Assembly: GCA_033344895.1 (NCBI GenBank)
Contig: JAWPMN010000001.1
Location: 2,674,001 to 2,738,000 of the forward strand
Length of the DNA: 64,000 bases
Direction of reading: 5' to 3'
Source: Alphaproteobacteria bacterium
Lineage (GTDB): Bacteria; Pseudomonadota; Alphaproteobacteria; UBA8366; Aestuariispiraceae
Shown: positions 1 to 7,936 of the stretch, piece by piece
How the letters are laid out: every line of letters begins with the position of its first letter
Numbering within the stretch: position 1 is the first letter of the stretch
The notes under the pieces: generated by a model
The model's input: only the letters and a program-made list of their open reading frames with translations
What the model was told of the DNA's origin: nothing
Database searches by the model: none
Program-made: the position numbers and the translations under genes

Positions 1-1
1 G

Positions 2-67
2 ATCGCTGCCATGATGTCTCTGCGCCGACTGCCGGAGGCCCGGCGAATGGCATCGGGCCGGCGCTGA
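2..67 (+). CDS. Possible C-terminal tail of an upstream gene (partial)
   Basis: An open frame enters from the left edge and stops with TGA at 65-67, giving 21 basic residues (ending ASGRR). It could be the tail of an upstream gene. Nothing identifies a family and the piece is too short to test for coding character. Confidence 0.2.
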   Translation: MAAMMSLRRLPEARRMASGRR

Positions 68-104
68 CCGGGGGCGGCCCGTCCCCGCCATCCGGCGAGA
101 AGCC

Positions 105-620
105 ATGAAAAGGAAGACCGTGAACCCCGACCCCGCCGCCATAGAATTCAGGGATTTCCGTGTCGCGGACCGCGAATGGGTCGAGACGCAGAACATCCAT
201 CATTACACACAGGTCGAGGGGTTCGATCCATCCTTTGCGGCGGCGGTCACCGCGGCCCTCGACGGGCTTCAGGATGCGATGGGGGAAAGGGGCAGCAAGT
301 TTCTGATCGTCGAGACGCGCCAGGGGCGGCAGCCCGTCGGCTGCGTCTTCTTCACCGCCGAAACCCCGGCCTCCGGCCGACTTCGCTTGTTCTATCTCGA
401 CCGGGCCTATCGCGGTTCCGGGCTTGGCCGGCTCATGCTCGATCGCATCGTCGAGCATGCGCGCGGGCAGATGATGGAGACGATCCGGGTTTCGACCTTC
501 GACCGTCACACCGCCGCCTGCCGCCTGTATCAGTCGGCGGGGTTTCTGTGCGAGGCGCAGGAACCGTCATGCGCCTTCGGTCAGGTCATGCGGCAACTCG
601 ATTTCGAGAAACGACTTTAG
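105..620 (+). CDS. GNAT family N-acetyltransferase
   Basis: A 171-aa acetyltransferase of the GNAT fold, transferring an acetyl group from acetyl-CoA to an unknown amine. The acetyl-CoA-binding motif A is visible as RGSGLG at residues 103-108, after the beta strand LRLFYLD. A GARGQ-like helix and the segment AACRLYQSAGF, typical of motif B, follow. The length is normal for a single-domain GNAT. The ATG at 105 is preceded by a GCGAGAAG purine stretch. The gene runs towards the GntR regulator and ends 31 bp from it, so it is probably a separate unit. Substrate unknown. Confidence 0.85.
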   Translation: MKRKTVNPDPAAIEFRDFRVADREWVETQNIHHYTQVEGFDPSFAAAVTAALDGLQDAMGERGSKFLIVETRQGRQPVGCVFFTAETPASGRLRLFYLDRAYRGSGLGRLMLDRIVEHARGQMMETIRVSTFDRHTAACRLYQSAGFLCEAQEPSCAFGQVMRQLDFEKRL

Positions 621-651
621 CGGCGGCCCCGCCCGCAGCGATTGCGGACCC

Positions 652-1347
652 TTAGGCCACATCCTCCGCATAGATCCGCGCGATGGCATTCTGAACCTGC
701 AGCCGCACCTCGTCGGCGGAGCGGTTCAGGTGGCCTTCCATCAGCGACAAGGCGCTGTCGGTTTCCCTTGCCGCGATGTGATCGAGCAGCCGCGCGTGTT
801 CGTCGAGCGTACTGCCCCGGCGCTGGTCGGTCTCAAGGTTGAGGCGGCGCACGAAGCGGATGCGGGCGTTGATGTTGCGCAGGAAATCCTGCCGGATCGG
901 GTTGTCCGCCAGTCCGGCAAGGGCGAGGTGAAAGTCCTCATCCAGTGCCACGAGGCGGTCCAGATTGGAAGGGCGCTCGCCGGAAAGGGTTCTGCGCCAT
1001 GCGGCGACGAACGCGTCGAGTTCCTCCTGCGGGGCTTCCGCAAGCGCCGCCTTCAGCGCGCCCAGTTCCAGATCGCGGCGCACGGCATAAAGCTCGGTCG
1101 TCTCGCGGATGCTGAGGCGGCGGCAGAAGAATCCGCGGCGCGCCTCGAAATGGACGAGCCCGTCCGCAATCAGGCGGTTCAGCGCCTCGCGGATCGGTGC
1201 CCGGCTCATGCCCAGATCGACGGCCAGTTCGCTTTCGTTCAACCGCTCGCCGGGCTTGGTTCGAAAGGTGATCAGCCGGTCACGGATCTGCTCATAGGCC
1301 AGTTCGACCGCATTCGCCCGTCCGGTCATGTCTTTCGTTCCCGTCAT
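652..1347 (-). CDS. GntR family transcriptional regulator, FCD subfamily
   Basis: A 231-aa regulator with a winged helix-turn-helix at about residues 14-80 (LGMSRAPIREALNRL is the recognition region) and an all-helical FCD ligand-binding domain at about 88-215. The FCD metal-site residues D136, H140, H184 and H206 are all present, so it probably binds a carboxylate ligand through a metal. It is transcribed divergently from the dioxygenase-mutase-reductase operon. The intergenic region carries a perfect palindrome of the TTGTNNACAA type used by this family, so it is probably the local repressor or activator. An in-frame ATG six codons downstream is an alternative start. Confidence 0.9.
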   Translation of the reverse strand: MTGTKDMTGRANAVELAYEQIRDRLITFRTKPGERLNESELAVDLGMSRAPIREALNRLIADGLVHFEARRGFFCRRLSIRETTELYAVRRDLELGALKAALAEAPQEELDAFVAAWRRTLSGERPSNLDRLVALDEDFHLALAGLADNPIRQDFLRNINARIRFVRRLNLETDQRRGSTLDEHARLLDHIAARETDSALSLMEGHLNRSADEVRLQVQNAIARIYAEDVA

Positions 1348-1435
1348 TCCCGTCGTCCCTCGACAGCCCGCCCGTCAGAAGCCTTCCCCTGGCATCCTTG
1401 ACAGGCCTTCGTCTTGCCGTCAACGTTGCCGACAT

Positions 1436-1449
1436 AATTGTCGACAATT
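1436..1449. promoter_or_regulatory. Perfect 14-bp palindrome, probable GntR operator
   Basis: AATTGTCGACAATT is identical to its reverse complement. It lies between the divergent GntR gene and the dioxygenase operon, 36 bp upstream of the dioxygenase ATG. A TTGACA -35-like hexamer is at 1398-1403, so the palindrome sits near the expected transcription start. FCD-type GntR proteins commonly bind TTGT-NN-ACAA sites (family knowledge). That this GntR binds here is inference. Confidence 0.7.
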
Positions 1450-1485
1450 TGGTGGCCCGCGATGTCACCGCCAGGGAGACAGGCC

Positions 1486-2310
1486 ATGACCGCAGCGCAG
1501 ACCAAAGCCGCCGCTGAAAAACATCTGTCCGAAGCAGAACAGGCGCAGTTTCACGACAAGGGCTGGATCGTCCCGCGCTGGGAACTGCCGGCGGAGCTGA
1601 TCGCGGAGATGCGGCGCGAATACGCTGACCTGCTGGCGCGGAACAGCCATGTGGAATCCGACATCATCCTGGCCCCGCATCAGACCAATGGCGGCTCCAT
1701 GGGGATCAAGGGGTCGGAAAAATGGCTGGAATTCGCGACCCATCCGAAGATCGTCGAGACGGCGCGGGAACTGATCGGCGAGGACATCATCCTGTGGGGC
1801 ACGACCCTGTTCGGCAAACCGGCGCGAAAGGGAAAGGAAACGCCCTGGCACCAGGACGGGGAATATTATCCGATCCGCCCGCTGGAGACGCTGACGGTGT
1901 GGATCCCGCTGGAGGATGTGACGCCGGAAAACGGGCCGATGCGCTTCATCCCCGGCTCCCACAAGAAGCATGAACTCTACAGCCATTCCTGGGTCGAGGG
2001 GGACGACAAGACAATCAACCTCGTCTGCGATACCGAGCATTATGACGAGGCGACGGCGGAATCGCTGATCATCCGGGCGGGGCAGGTGTCCTTCCACGAC
2101 GTTTACATGATCCACGGGTCGAAGCCGAACCGCACCGATCATCCGCGCCCGGCCTTCATCATCCGCCTGATGCCCGCGACCTGCTTCTATGACCACGCGC
2201 TGGGGGCCGAGACGGGCAAGAAACACCCGGCCCAGGGCTATGGCATCCGCCCGCTTTATCTGATCAGCGGCCAGGACCGGGCGAACAACAATTTTACCAT
2301 TGGTCACTAA
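1486..2310 (+). CDS. Phytanoyl-CoA dioxygenase family (PhyH) Fe(II)/2-oxoglutarate oxygenase
   Basis: A 274-aa non-heme iron oxygenase that would hydroxylate an unidentified substrate using O2 and 2-oxoglutarate. The iron-binding facial triad is visible as H122-x-D124 in WHQDGEYY and H210 in VYMIHGS. Arginines downstream (RTDHPRPAFIIR) are suited to hold 2-oxoglutarate. ATG 1486 is chosen over the upstream TTG 1438 because AGGGAGACAGG lies just before it and the TTG falls inside the operator palindrome. It is first in an operon, with 4 bp to the next ATG. Relatives include ectoine and proline hydroxylases, but the substrate cannot be read from sequence. Confidence 0.9.
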   Translation: MTAAQTKAAAEKHLSEAEQAQFHDKGWIVPRWELPAELIAEMRREYADLLARNSHVESDIILAPHQTNGGSMGIKGSEKWLEFATHPKIVETARELIGEDIILWGTTLFGKPARKGKETPWHQDGEYYPIRPLETLTVWIPLEDVTPENGPMRFIPGSHKKHELYSHSWVEGDDKTINLVCDTEHYDEATAESLIIRAGQVSFHDVYMIHGSKPNRTDHPRPAFIIRLMPATCFYDHALGAETGKKHPAQGYGIRPLYLISGQDRANNNFTIGH

Positions 2311-2314
2311 GCAC

Positions 2315-4099
2315 ATGACGGACGCGCTGAGCCGCGCAGCGATCCTGCCGGAGGAGAACTTGCCGTCCGGGGCCGAGGTGCTGGCCGAGGGGCGGGCCCT
2401 GGCGCAAGACGTGACGGTCGGCCCCTCCGCCTTCCTGACCGCGCAGGGTGTCGAGAGCGAAACCGCCTTCAAGCAGCGCGAGGCCGAGGCCGGGCGGATC
2501 ATGCAGCACGCCCAGATCGGCTTCCGCAGCCTGGACCGCAGCGTCGAGGCCGTCGCCGAAATCCATGCCCGCGTGGCCGAGGCCGGGTACCGCACCGACC
2601 GCTACGGCATCTGTCTGGACTGGTCCATGGGCTATCCAAGGGCGCAGCGCGACGGTCGGCCCAAGGGCACCGGGCTGATCCTGCAGGGGGAGGAGGATTT
2701 CGCGCGCCTCGCCAATGCCGCCCCGGTCGCCGCGCATTTCGGGGATTTCGTCATCGGCATGCCGGCCGCGCTGGAGAACACCGCCGCGGCCCTGCGCGCC
2801 GGATCGACGGCCATCGGCAATCTGGGCCAGTATTTCACCTTCGAACTGCCGGGCTGGCGCGACGATGTCGCGACGACCCGCGCCACCGTCGCCGCCATCG
2901 CGTTGGCCGCGGCACAGCCGGTCCCGGTCCTGATCCATTCCAATCTGGACGACGGTTTCGCGGCCCGCTTCACCGACCTCGCCTCGGCGCTGGGCGCCGT
3001 GCTGCTGGAGGCCTATATCGTCGACGAGCTGCTCGGCGGGCGGGTCAGCCATTGCTATGGCCACACCTTCTCGCGCCCGCTCGGCCGTTTCGCCTTTCAG
3101 CGCGCGCTGGCGCGGGTCTCGAAATCGCCCGGCACCATGGTCTATGGCAACACCACCTCCTATGGCGAGAACGAGGCGGCGAGCTATGCCGCGCTGGGCG
3201 CCTATCTGGGTGTCGATATCCAGGCCCAGCGCCTGATGCCGTCCGGCCATGCCGTGAACCCGGTCCCGGTGACGGAGGCGATCCGCATCCCCGATATCGA
3301 CGAGATCGTCGCCGCCCAGATCTTCTGCGGCGAGAGCGTTCGCCGGACGGAAGGCGTGGAACAGTTCACCGGAACGGACGCGGTGGACGCGCTGGCCGAC
3401 CGGCTGGTCGACGGGGCGCGGCGGTTCAAGGCCTCGGTGCTGTCCGGGCTTACGGATGCCGGGATCAACATCGCCGACCCGTTCGAGATGTTCCTGTCCC
3501 TGCGCCGCATCGGGGCCAAGCGGCTGGAGGAACTCTACGGGCCGGGCCGGGAAGAGGCAGGCGCGCCGAACGGCCGTCGCCCGGTCGAGCCGTCGCCGGT
3601 CCTGGACGAGATATCGGAACGCGCGGCCCAGGCCCTGACCCGGCTGCCCGCCGCACAGCGCAGCGCCATCGCCGCGTCGGATTTGCGCATCGTCACCGCG
3701 ACGACCGACGTGCATGAATACGGTAAGCGCCTGCTGGACGACATGCTGGCGCAGCTTGGAGTCACCGCCCTGGACGGGCAGGTCAGCACCGATCCCGACC
3801 GCCTGGCGGAGGTCGCGCGCGGGGCCGATGCGATCTTCCTCAGCACCTATAACGGTGTCGCGCTCAGCTTCCTGAAGTCGCTGAAATCCGAGCTGGCGGC
3901 ACGCGGGCTGGACGTGCCGGTCTTCATCGGCGGCAAGCTGAACCAGGTGCCGGATACATCGAATACCAGCCTGCCCGTCGATGTCGGCGCGGAACTGGGG
4001 GCGGAGGGCGCGATCGTCTGCCGCTCGGTCGAGGATTTCTACGCGCCTCTGGCGGCGCTGATCGAGGCGAAGGAACCGAAGGAGAAGACGGCACAATGA
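2315..4099 (+). CDS. Cobalamin-dependent mutase-like protein: TIM-barrel catalytic region fused to B12-binding domain
   Basis: A 594-aa protein. The N-terminal ~440 residues look like a TIM-barrel catalytic subunit, loosely like the epsilon chain of glutamate (methylaspartate) mutase. The C-terminal ~140 residues are a B12-binding Rossmann domain with the base-off signature D465-x-H467-x-x-G470 and a later GGKLN turn, so the lower axial ligand histidine is present. In clostridial glutamate mutase these are separate subunits; here they are fused. Coding starts 4 bp after the dioxygenase stop (ATG 2315; an upstream TTG at 2300 is possible) and ends in a 4-bp ATGA overlap with the reductase. Carbon-skeleton or amino mutase activity is inferred; the substrate is unknown. 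Confidence 0.75.
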   Translation: MTDALSRAAILPEENLPSGAEVLAEGRALAQDVTVGPSAFLTAQGVESETAFKQREAEAGRIMQHAQIGFRSLDRSVEAVAEIHARVAEAGYRTDRYGICLDWSMGYPRAQRDGRPKGTGLILQGEEDFARLANAAPVAAHFGDFVIGMPAALENTAAALRAGSTAIGNLGQYFTFELPGWRDDVATTRATVAAIALAAAQPVPVLIHSNLDDGFAARFTDLASALGAVLLEAYIVDELLGGRVSHCYGHTFSRPLGRFAFQRALARVSKSPGTMVYGNTTSYGENEAASYAALGAYLGVDIQAQRLMPSGHAVNPVPVTEAIRIPDIDEIVAAQIFCGESVRRTEGVEQFTGTDAVDALADRLVDGARRFKASVLSGLTDAGINIADPFEMFLSLRRIGAKRLEELYGPGREEAGAPNGRRPVEPSPVLDEISERAAQALTRLPAAQRSAIAASDLRIVTATTDVHEYGKRLLDDMLAQLGVTALDGQVSTDPDRLAEVARGADAIFLSTYNGVALSFLKSLKSELAARGLDVPVFIGGKLNQVPDTSNTSLPVDVGAELGAEGAIVCRSVEDFYAPLAALIEAKEPKEKTAQ

Positions 4100-4881
4100 C
4101 GACAATCGGCATACTCGGCGTCGGCTATCTGGGCGAATGTCTGGCGGAGGGGCTGGCAGGGGCCATCGGGGAGGGATCGGACTTCACCGTTCTGCTGTCT
4201 CCGCGCAGCGCCGCCCGCGCCGCCCGTCTTGCGGAAAAGCACGGCTATGAGATCGCCCGGGACAATGCCGATCTGGTGACGCGGTCCGATTTCGTCTTCC
4301 TGGCGACCAAGCCCGAACAGATCGTCGATACCGCCAAGGGCCTGCCCTGGCGCGAAGGCCAGCGGGCGGTCTCCATCGCGGCCGGGATCACGCTGCCCGC
4401 GATCCGCGATGCGGTCGCGCCCGCCACGGCGCTGCGCTCCATGCCCATCGCCGCCAGCCGCATCCGCCAGAGCCCGACCGCCTATTGCCCGCCCGACGAA
4501 ATGGCCGAGGAAGTCTTCGCCGCGCTCGGCTCCGCCCATGCCGTGGACGGCGACGACCAGTTCGAAACCGCCAGCATCTTCGGCGCCTATTACGGCCATC
4601 TGCATGTGCTCTACGACACGGTCGCCGGCTGGGCACAGGACAACGGCCTGCCCGCCGAAACCGCCCGCGCGCTCACCGCCCGCATGGCCCAGGCCGCCGC
4701 CGCCTCCATCCTCACCCAAACCAACCGCCGCCCCCGCGCCCCGCTGGACGATCTGATGACCGAAGGCGGCATCACCAAGGCCGGCCTCAACATCCTAGAC
4801 GCCGCCGACGCCTTCACCCCCTGGTCCGACGCCCTAACCACCGCCCGCAGGCGATCGGGGGAAATTGCGGGGGAGGGATAG
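4096..4881 (+). CDS. Pyrroline-5-carboxylate reductase-like (ProC family) oxidoreductase
   Basis: A 261-aa NAD(P)-dependent reductase with an N-terminal Rossmann fold (GVGYLGE near residue 7), a VFLATKPEQ strand typical of ProC, and a helical dimerisation half containing MTEGGITKAGL, where ProC has a T-P-G-G-T-T motif. It overlaps the mutase gene by ATGA, so the two are translationally coupled. Its place beside a mutase and a hydroxylase suggests reduction of a cyclic imine made from the mutase product rather than routine proline synthesis (inference). The last 40 residues are Ala/Arg-rich. Confidence 0.8.
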   Translation: MTTIGILGVGYLGECLAEGLAGAIGEGSDFTVLLSPRSAARAARLAEKHGYEIARDNADLVTRSDFVFLATKPEQIVDTAKGLPWREGQRAVSIAAGITLPAIRDAVAPATALRSMPIAASRIRQSPTAYCPPDEMAEEVFAALGSAHAVDGDDQFETASIFGAYYGHLHVLYDTVAGWAQDNGLPAETARALTARMAQAAAASILTQTNRRPRAPLDDLMTEGGITKAGLNILDAADAFTPWSDALTTARRRSGEIAGEG

Positions 4882-4940
4882 GTCCGTCCGATCTCGAGGA
4901 GCAGAGGACCTTTATGGGGCAGCACCGAAGAGGCCTAGTG

Positions 4941-4955
4941 TAGCCATTAACGGAC
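4941..4955. repeat. 15-bp repeat, copy 1
   Basis: TAGCCATTAACGGAC occurs here and again, identically, at 23433-23447. In both places it lies in an intergenic gap just left of a block of signalling genes. An ATG follows about 16 nt later (ATG at 4971 here), opening only a very short frame. It may be a shared regulatory site or the relic of an insertion boundary. The 186-bp gap around it holds no gene. Confidence 0.5.
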
Positions 4956-5067
4956 TCTTCAGAAGTCGGAATGAAGTTTGAGGGCGCAGGTCACCAGCTA
5001 CCGCCAACTTAGATTGGGCGGGTATAAAGTCAGCCCAAGAGCGATTTTGGCTCAAGAAGTGCGCTGT

Positions 5068-6081
5068 CTAGCTTTCACTGCCGATGGCGGTGTCATAGGG
5101 ACCTGCCACGACGGTGCGATTGCGCCCACCCCGCTTAGCGGCATAGAGACATTTATCGGCCCGGGCCATAAGCCCCTCCAAATTCTCCGACGGCGTCCAT
5201 TCAGCGATACCAATGCTTATGGTGCAGTGGATAGTGCCCTTCTCTCCGATATCAAGTTCCTTATCTGCAAATTCCTTTCGCAGACGTTCGGCAAAGAGTT
5301 TCGCCTCAGCCAACTCGGCCTCCGGAATTACCAACGCGAACTCTTCTCCACCCAGGCGACCAAATCGATCTGATCGCCGCATGAGTTCCATCCCCATCCC
5401 GGCTAGTTGCTGAATGACGATGTCGCCGGCAGGGTGGCCATATGTATCGTTTACTGACTTGAAGTTATCGATATCCAGAATCGCCAGACAGAGCGATCGA
5501 CCGTATCGGGTGGCTCGCTTGATTTCTGCCTCCGCAACTTCCGTCCACGCTCGACGGGTCATCGCCCCAGTCAGGCCGTCGCTGGAGGCAATCTGGCGTA
5601 GTTCAAGCTCGTCGACGACAATCTTGGCAAAGTTTGTCAGGATCGCGATTTCGTGCGACGCCCAACCTCGAATCTGGGTATCTATCGCACAGAGACTACC
5701 GACCTGATAACCTTCGGGCGTCTTCAGAGGTATTCCCAGATAAGCTCGAATATGCGGCTCGCCTGTCACCAACGGATTATCTCTAAAGGTCGGATGAACG
5801 GTCGCGTCATTCACGACAAATGCATCCGGCTGCCGAATGGCATGAGTGCAGAACGAGATGTCACGTGGCGTCTCCGACACATCAAGCCCTCGTCGCGCCT
5901 TGAACCACTGGCGATGACGATCAACCAGTGAAACCGCACAAATTGGAACCCGCAGGGTCTGTTCGACGAGAGACACGATGTTTTCAAATGGACGCTCCGG
6001 CCCCGTATCGAGCACATCATACCTCTCGAGGGCCAGTGCGCGTGCCTCTTCATCCCCCAGTTTGGTGTCAGGCCTATTCAT
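5068..6081 (-). CDS. Diguanylate cyclase with GAF sensor domain
   Basis: A 337-aa cytosolic cyclase that makes c-di-GMP from two GTP. A GAF sensor domain spans about residues 20-155 (ICAVSLVD, RAYLGIPLK, GSLCAID). A complete GGDEF domain spans about 165-330, with the active-site loop GGEEF at 244-248 and an inhibitory-site R235-x-x-D238 in the right place upstream, so product inhibition is expected. There is no membrane segment. Its ATG overlaps the stop of the 79-aa gene upstream by 4 bp, so the small protein and the cyclase are co-translated. The right end of the ProC-like operon points towards it. Confidence 0.92.
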   Translation of the reverse strand: MNRPDTKLGDEEARALALERYDVLDTGPERPFENIVSLVEQTLRVPICAVSLVDRHRQWFKARRGLDVSETPRDISFCTHAIRQPDAFVVNDATVHPTFRDNPLVTGEPHIRAYLGIPLKTPEGYQVGSLCAIDTQIRGWASHEIAILTNFAKIVVDELELRQIASSDGLTGAMTRRAWTEVAEAEIKRATRYGRSLCLAILDIDNFKSVNDTYGHPAGDIVIQQLAGMGMELMRRSDRFGRLGGEEFALVIPEAELAEAKLFAERLRKEFADKELDIGEKGTIHCTISIGIAEWTPSENLEGLMARADKCLYAAKRGGRNRTVVAGPYDTAIGSES

Positions 6082-6317
6082 CTATCCCTCAGGGCAAGGA
6101 TGGTGTTGGTTAGCTCCGTCTTATAGGAACTGAATAAGGTATCGATCGTGTGCCTTACGTCTTCCTCGCTCTGCCCTCCGTCTAGGAGCGCTGACGCCAG
6201 ATTCACCAGATTTGCCTGATGTGTAGCAATGCTCTTGGCCAGGCCGTCCGGTATATCGAAGCCTTCCAGAGTGGCCATCGCGTCGTCGACCAGTGTTTTC
6301 GCGTTCTTTGACATCAA
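6078..6317 (-). CDS. Small helical protein coupled to diguanylate cyclase
   Basis: A 79-aa acidic protein predicted all-helical from its composition, with no cysteine, no signal peptide and no recognised motif. Its stop overlaps the cyclase start (ATGA at 6078-6081), a spacing typical of a functional pair. It may modulate the cyclase, for instance as a partner of the GAF domain, but this is inference. A second in-frame ATG lies one codon downstream of the chosen start. Confidence 0.65.
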   Translation of the reverse strand: MMSKNAKTLVDDAMATLEGFDIPDGLAKSIATHQANLVNLASALLDGGQSEEDVRHTIDTLFSSYKTELTNTILALRDR

Positions 6318-6663
6318 ATCCTCGGTTCAACGAACCCAAGACCAAACATAGCAAATCCGCGGGCGGTCCGAAATGCTAGTACCGCTCGCATCGCAACAAG
6401 GCTCTCCGTACTAGCGCCCCCACCGCAATGTCTGATCTGCGGACCGCAATGCTCCTGACGGCGCGACTGATTGTCTAGCGGCCGATAGCCAATAACCGAC
6501 ACTGCCGAAACCTGGATCAATTTTACGGTCTCACGTCAGGGATAGCAATTTGATGTATCTTATAGTAGTATCTTTTTCGATTTCGCCATCATTTATATTT
6601 CACCTGCCAAGCAAAGCAAAACAATCCTCACTGTAAAAATGGACTTTAAGGCAATCAATCACA
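6318..6663. other. Non-coding stretch between cyclase pair and AT-rich gene
   Basis: This is 346 bp between divergent genes. The left half has the GC content of its surroundings and should hold the promoter of the minus-strand small gene/cyclase pair. From about 6530 the composition turns strongly AT-rich and stays so through the next gene. No convincing promoter hexamers, repeat or RNA structure was recognised. Confidence 0.5.
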
Positions 6664-7311
6664 ATGAGAAAACCATCAAATTACAAAAAAAGGACATATC
6701 ATGGCTTAACAAGAACCATCACATCCAAAGAACGAACAAATTGTATATACAGAAAATTATATAAGACATTAGTTCGCATATCATCAATTATAGCACTTAT
6801 AATATTTTTACCTTACATTTCTTTGGCAGAAACCAAAAACAAATCAGATATGCAAAACGAAACAAGAAAGTATGAACCTTTTGTAAATGAATGGAAAACG
6901 ATATGTCTTTCGGAAGATCCTTACAAGGAAATTGATGTTAGAATAAAGAAACAGGATATTCTAATAGAATCGACGTCAACCGCCACCAATACCATGCATC
7001 TAACGGGGCGCTCTGAGTTTTATTACTTCCCAAACAGAACCGGTTTTAAGTTACTGATCCAAAGGGAACGGGGGCGTTGCGGGCTTATTGTCATAGGAGG
7101 ATCATTCGATGGTGCGGTTAAGCTACTGAATCCGGACTTTTACTCGATTGCTAGCGGCTACAGTCGTACATCGTCATCTGGCTCGGTCTACGAAATTGGT
7201 TGGCGATTGCTAGATCCTGCTCCCACATTTCCAGAAGTCCGTATCGTATGCGTTCTAGATGCCGAGTTTGCAGTTATTCTGCTGGCCTCAAACGGTAAAA
7301 GGTGCAATTGA
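6664..7311 (+). CDS. AT-rich orphan gene, secreted or membrane-anchored protein of unknown function
   Basis: A 215-aa protein I do not recognise. A long basic N-terminus is followed by a hydrophobic stretch at about residues 39-55 (IIALIIFLP) ending in SLAE, so it is either a signal peptide with a long n-region or a membrane anchor. The exported part has cysteines near residues 80, 129, 189 and 214, which could pair outside the cytoplasm. Codon use is AT-rich (many AAA, ATA, TTA) and quite unlike the neighbours, so recent transfer is likely. A weak AAGG precedes the ATG by about 12 nt. Confidence 0.6.
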   Translation: MRKPSNYKKRTYHGLTRTITSKERTNCIYRKLYKTLVRISSIIALIIFLPYISLAETKNKSDMQNETRKYEPFVNEWKTICLSEDPYKEIDVRIKKQDILIESTSTATNTMHLTGRSEFYYFPNRTGFKLLIQRERGRCGLIVIGGSFDGAVKLLNPDFYSIASGYSRTSSSGSVYEIGWRLLDPAPTFPEVRIVCVLDAEFAVILLASNGKRCN

Positions 7312-7405
7312 ATTACCATATGCGTATCGAAAGTAGTCCCATTCTCTGCAAGCAGGTAACGGTTCGACACAATGCAATAATGCAATACCGGCCGACGCCG
7401 TTATC

Positions 7406-7700
7406 CTAGGCATCGGCAGCCATCCTGGCGATGGCCTCTACCAGAACCTGCTTCTCCTTCGATCAACATGCCGCACTCGAGGTTTGTCACCTTCGAGCGA
7501 CGAAGTAGATTGGCAGAGCCGACATAAGCCGCCACGCCGTCTGCCAGCACAATCTTCGCATGGAACGTCTCCTCAGGAGGATCCACTGGCCTGCCCCACA
7601 TTAGTGGTCCAACCTGCTTGTTAGTGTAAGACGCGTTCGAGCGCCCTGTTGAGCCGCCTGGAGCATAGCATCGGAAAGCCCAACAGAGTTTGGCAAACGT
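7406..7700 (-). pseudogene. Decayed phospholipase-D (HKD) family gene, C-terminal remnant
   Basis: The HKD motif of the PLD superfamily is plain in one minus-strand frame (FHAKIVLADG, then YVGSANLLRR). The expected C-terminal tail ending in VEAIARMAADA continues only in a second frame after 7450 and stops at 7406-7408. The segment expected upstream (AMLQAAQQGARTRLTLTS) is in a third frame around 7620-7675. At least two frameshifts therefore break it, and the rest of the gene is missing. The shape (HAK..D..GSAN followed by an ECG helix) resembles DrmC-like and other single-HKD nucleases, but the exact family is uncertain. Confidence 0.6.
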
Positions 7701-7936
7701 CCGCCTTGGGTCATCATCGGTAGTCTGAGCCCGCGAAGCGGATTGTCTGAAAATGCGCAGTTGTAGGCAGATCAAGATCGAGTTGCAGTAGCGCTCAGTC
7801 CGCATCGCCGGACGAAATTGGACCTTGCGCCCCGCTTTATCCGGCAGTTCCCACTGTTCGACAGTTCGGGTTTGAAAATTCCTGCCTGTCGGGGTTTCTA
7901 GTTGGGGCTTCAGACACAGTACAGGATTCCCCGCCC

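Noticed and set aside
2294-4105. Long minus-strand frame opposite the mutase gene
   Set aside because: It is a shadow of the mutase gene, with low-complexity Arg/Gln/Asp-rich translation. The + strand product has clear B12-binding motifs.
4978-5373. Plus-strand frame of 131 codons
   Set aside because: It overlaps the 3' end of the GAF-GGDEF gene in antisense. The GGDEF motifs prove the minus-strand reading.
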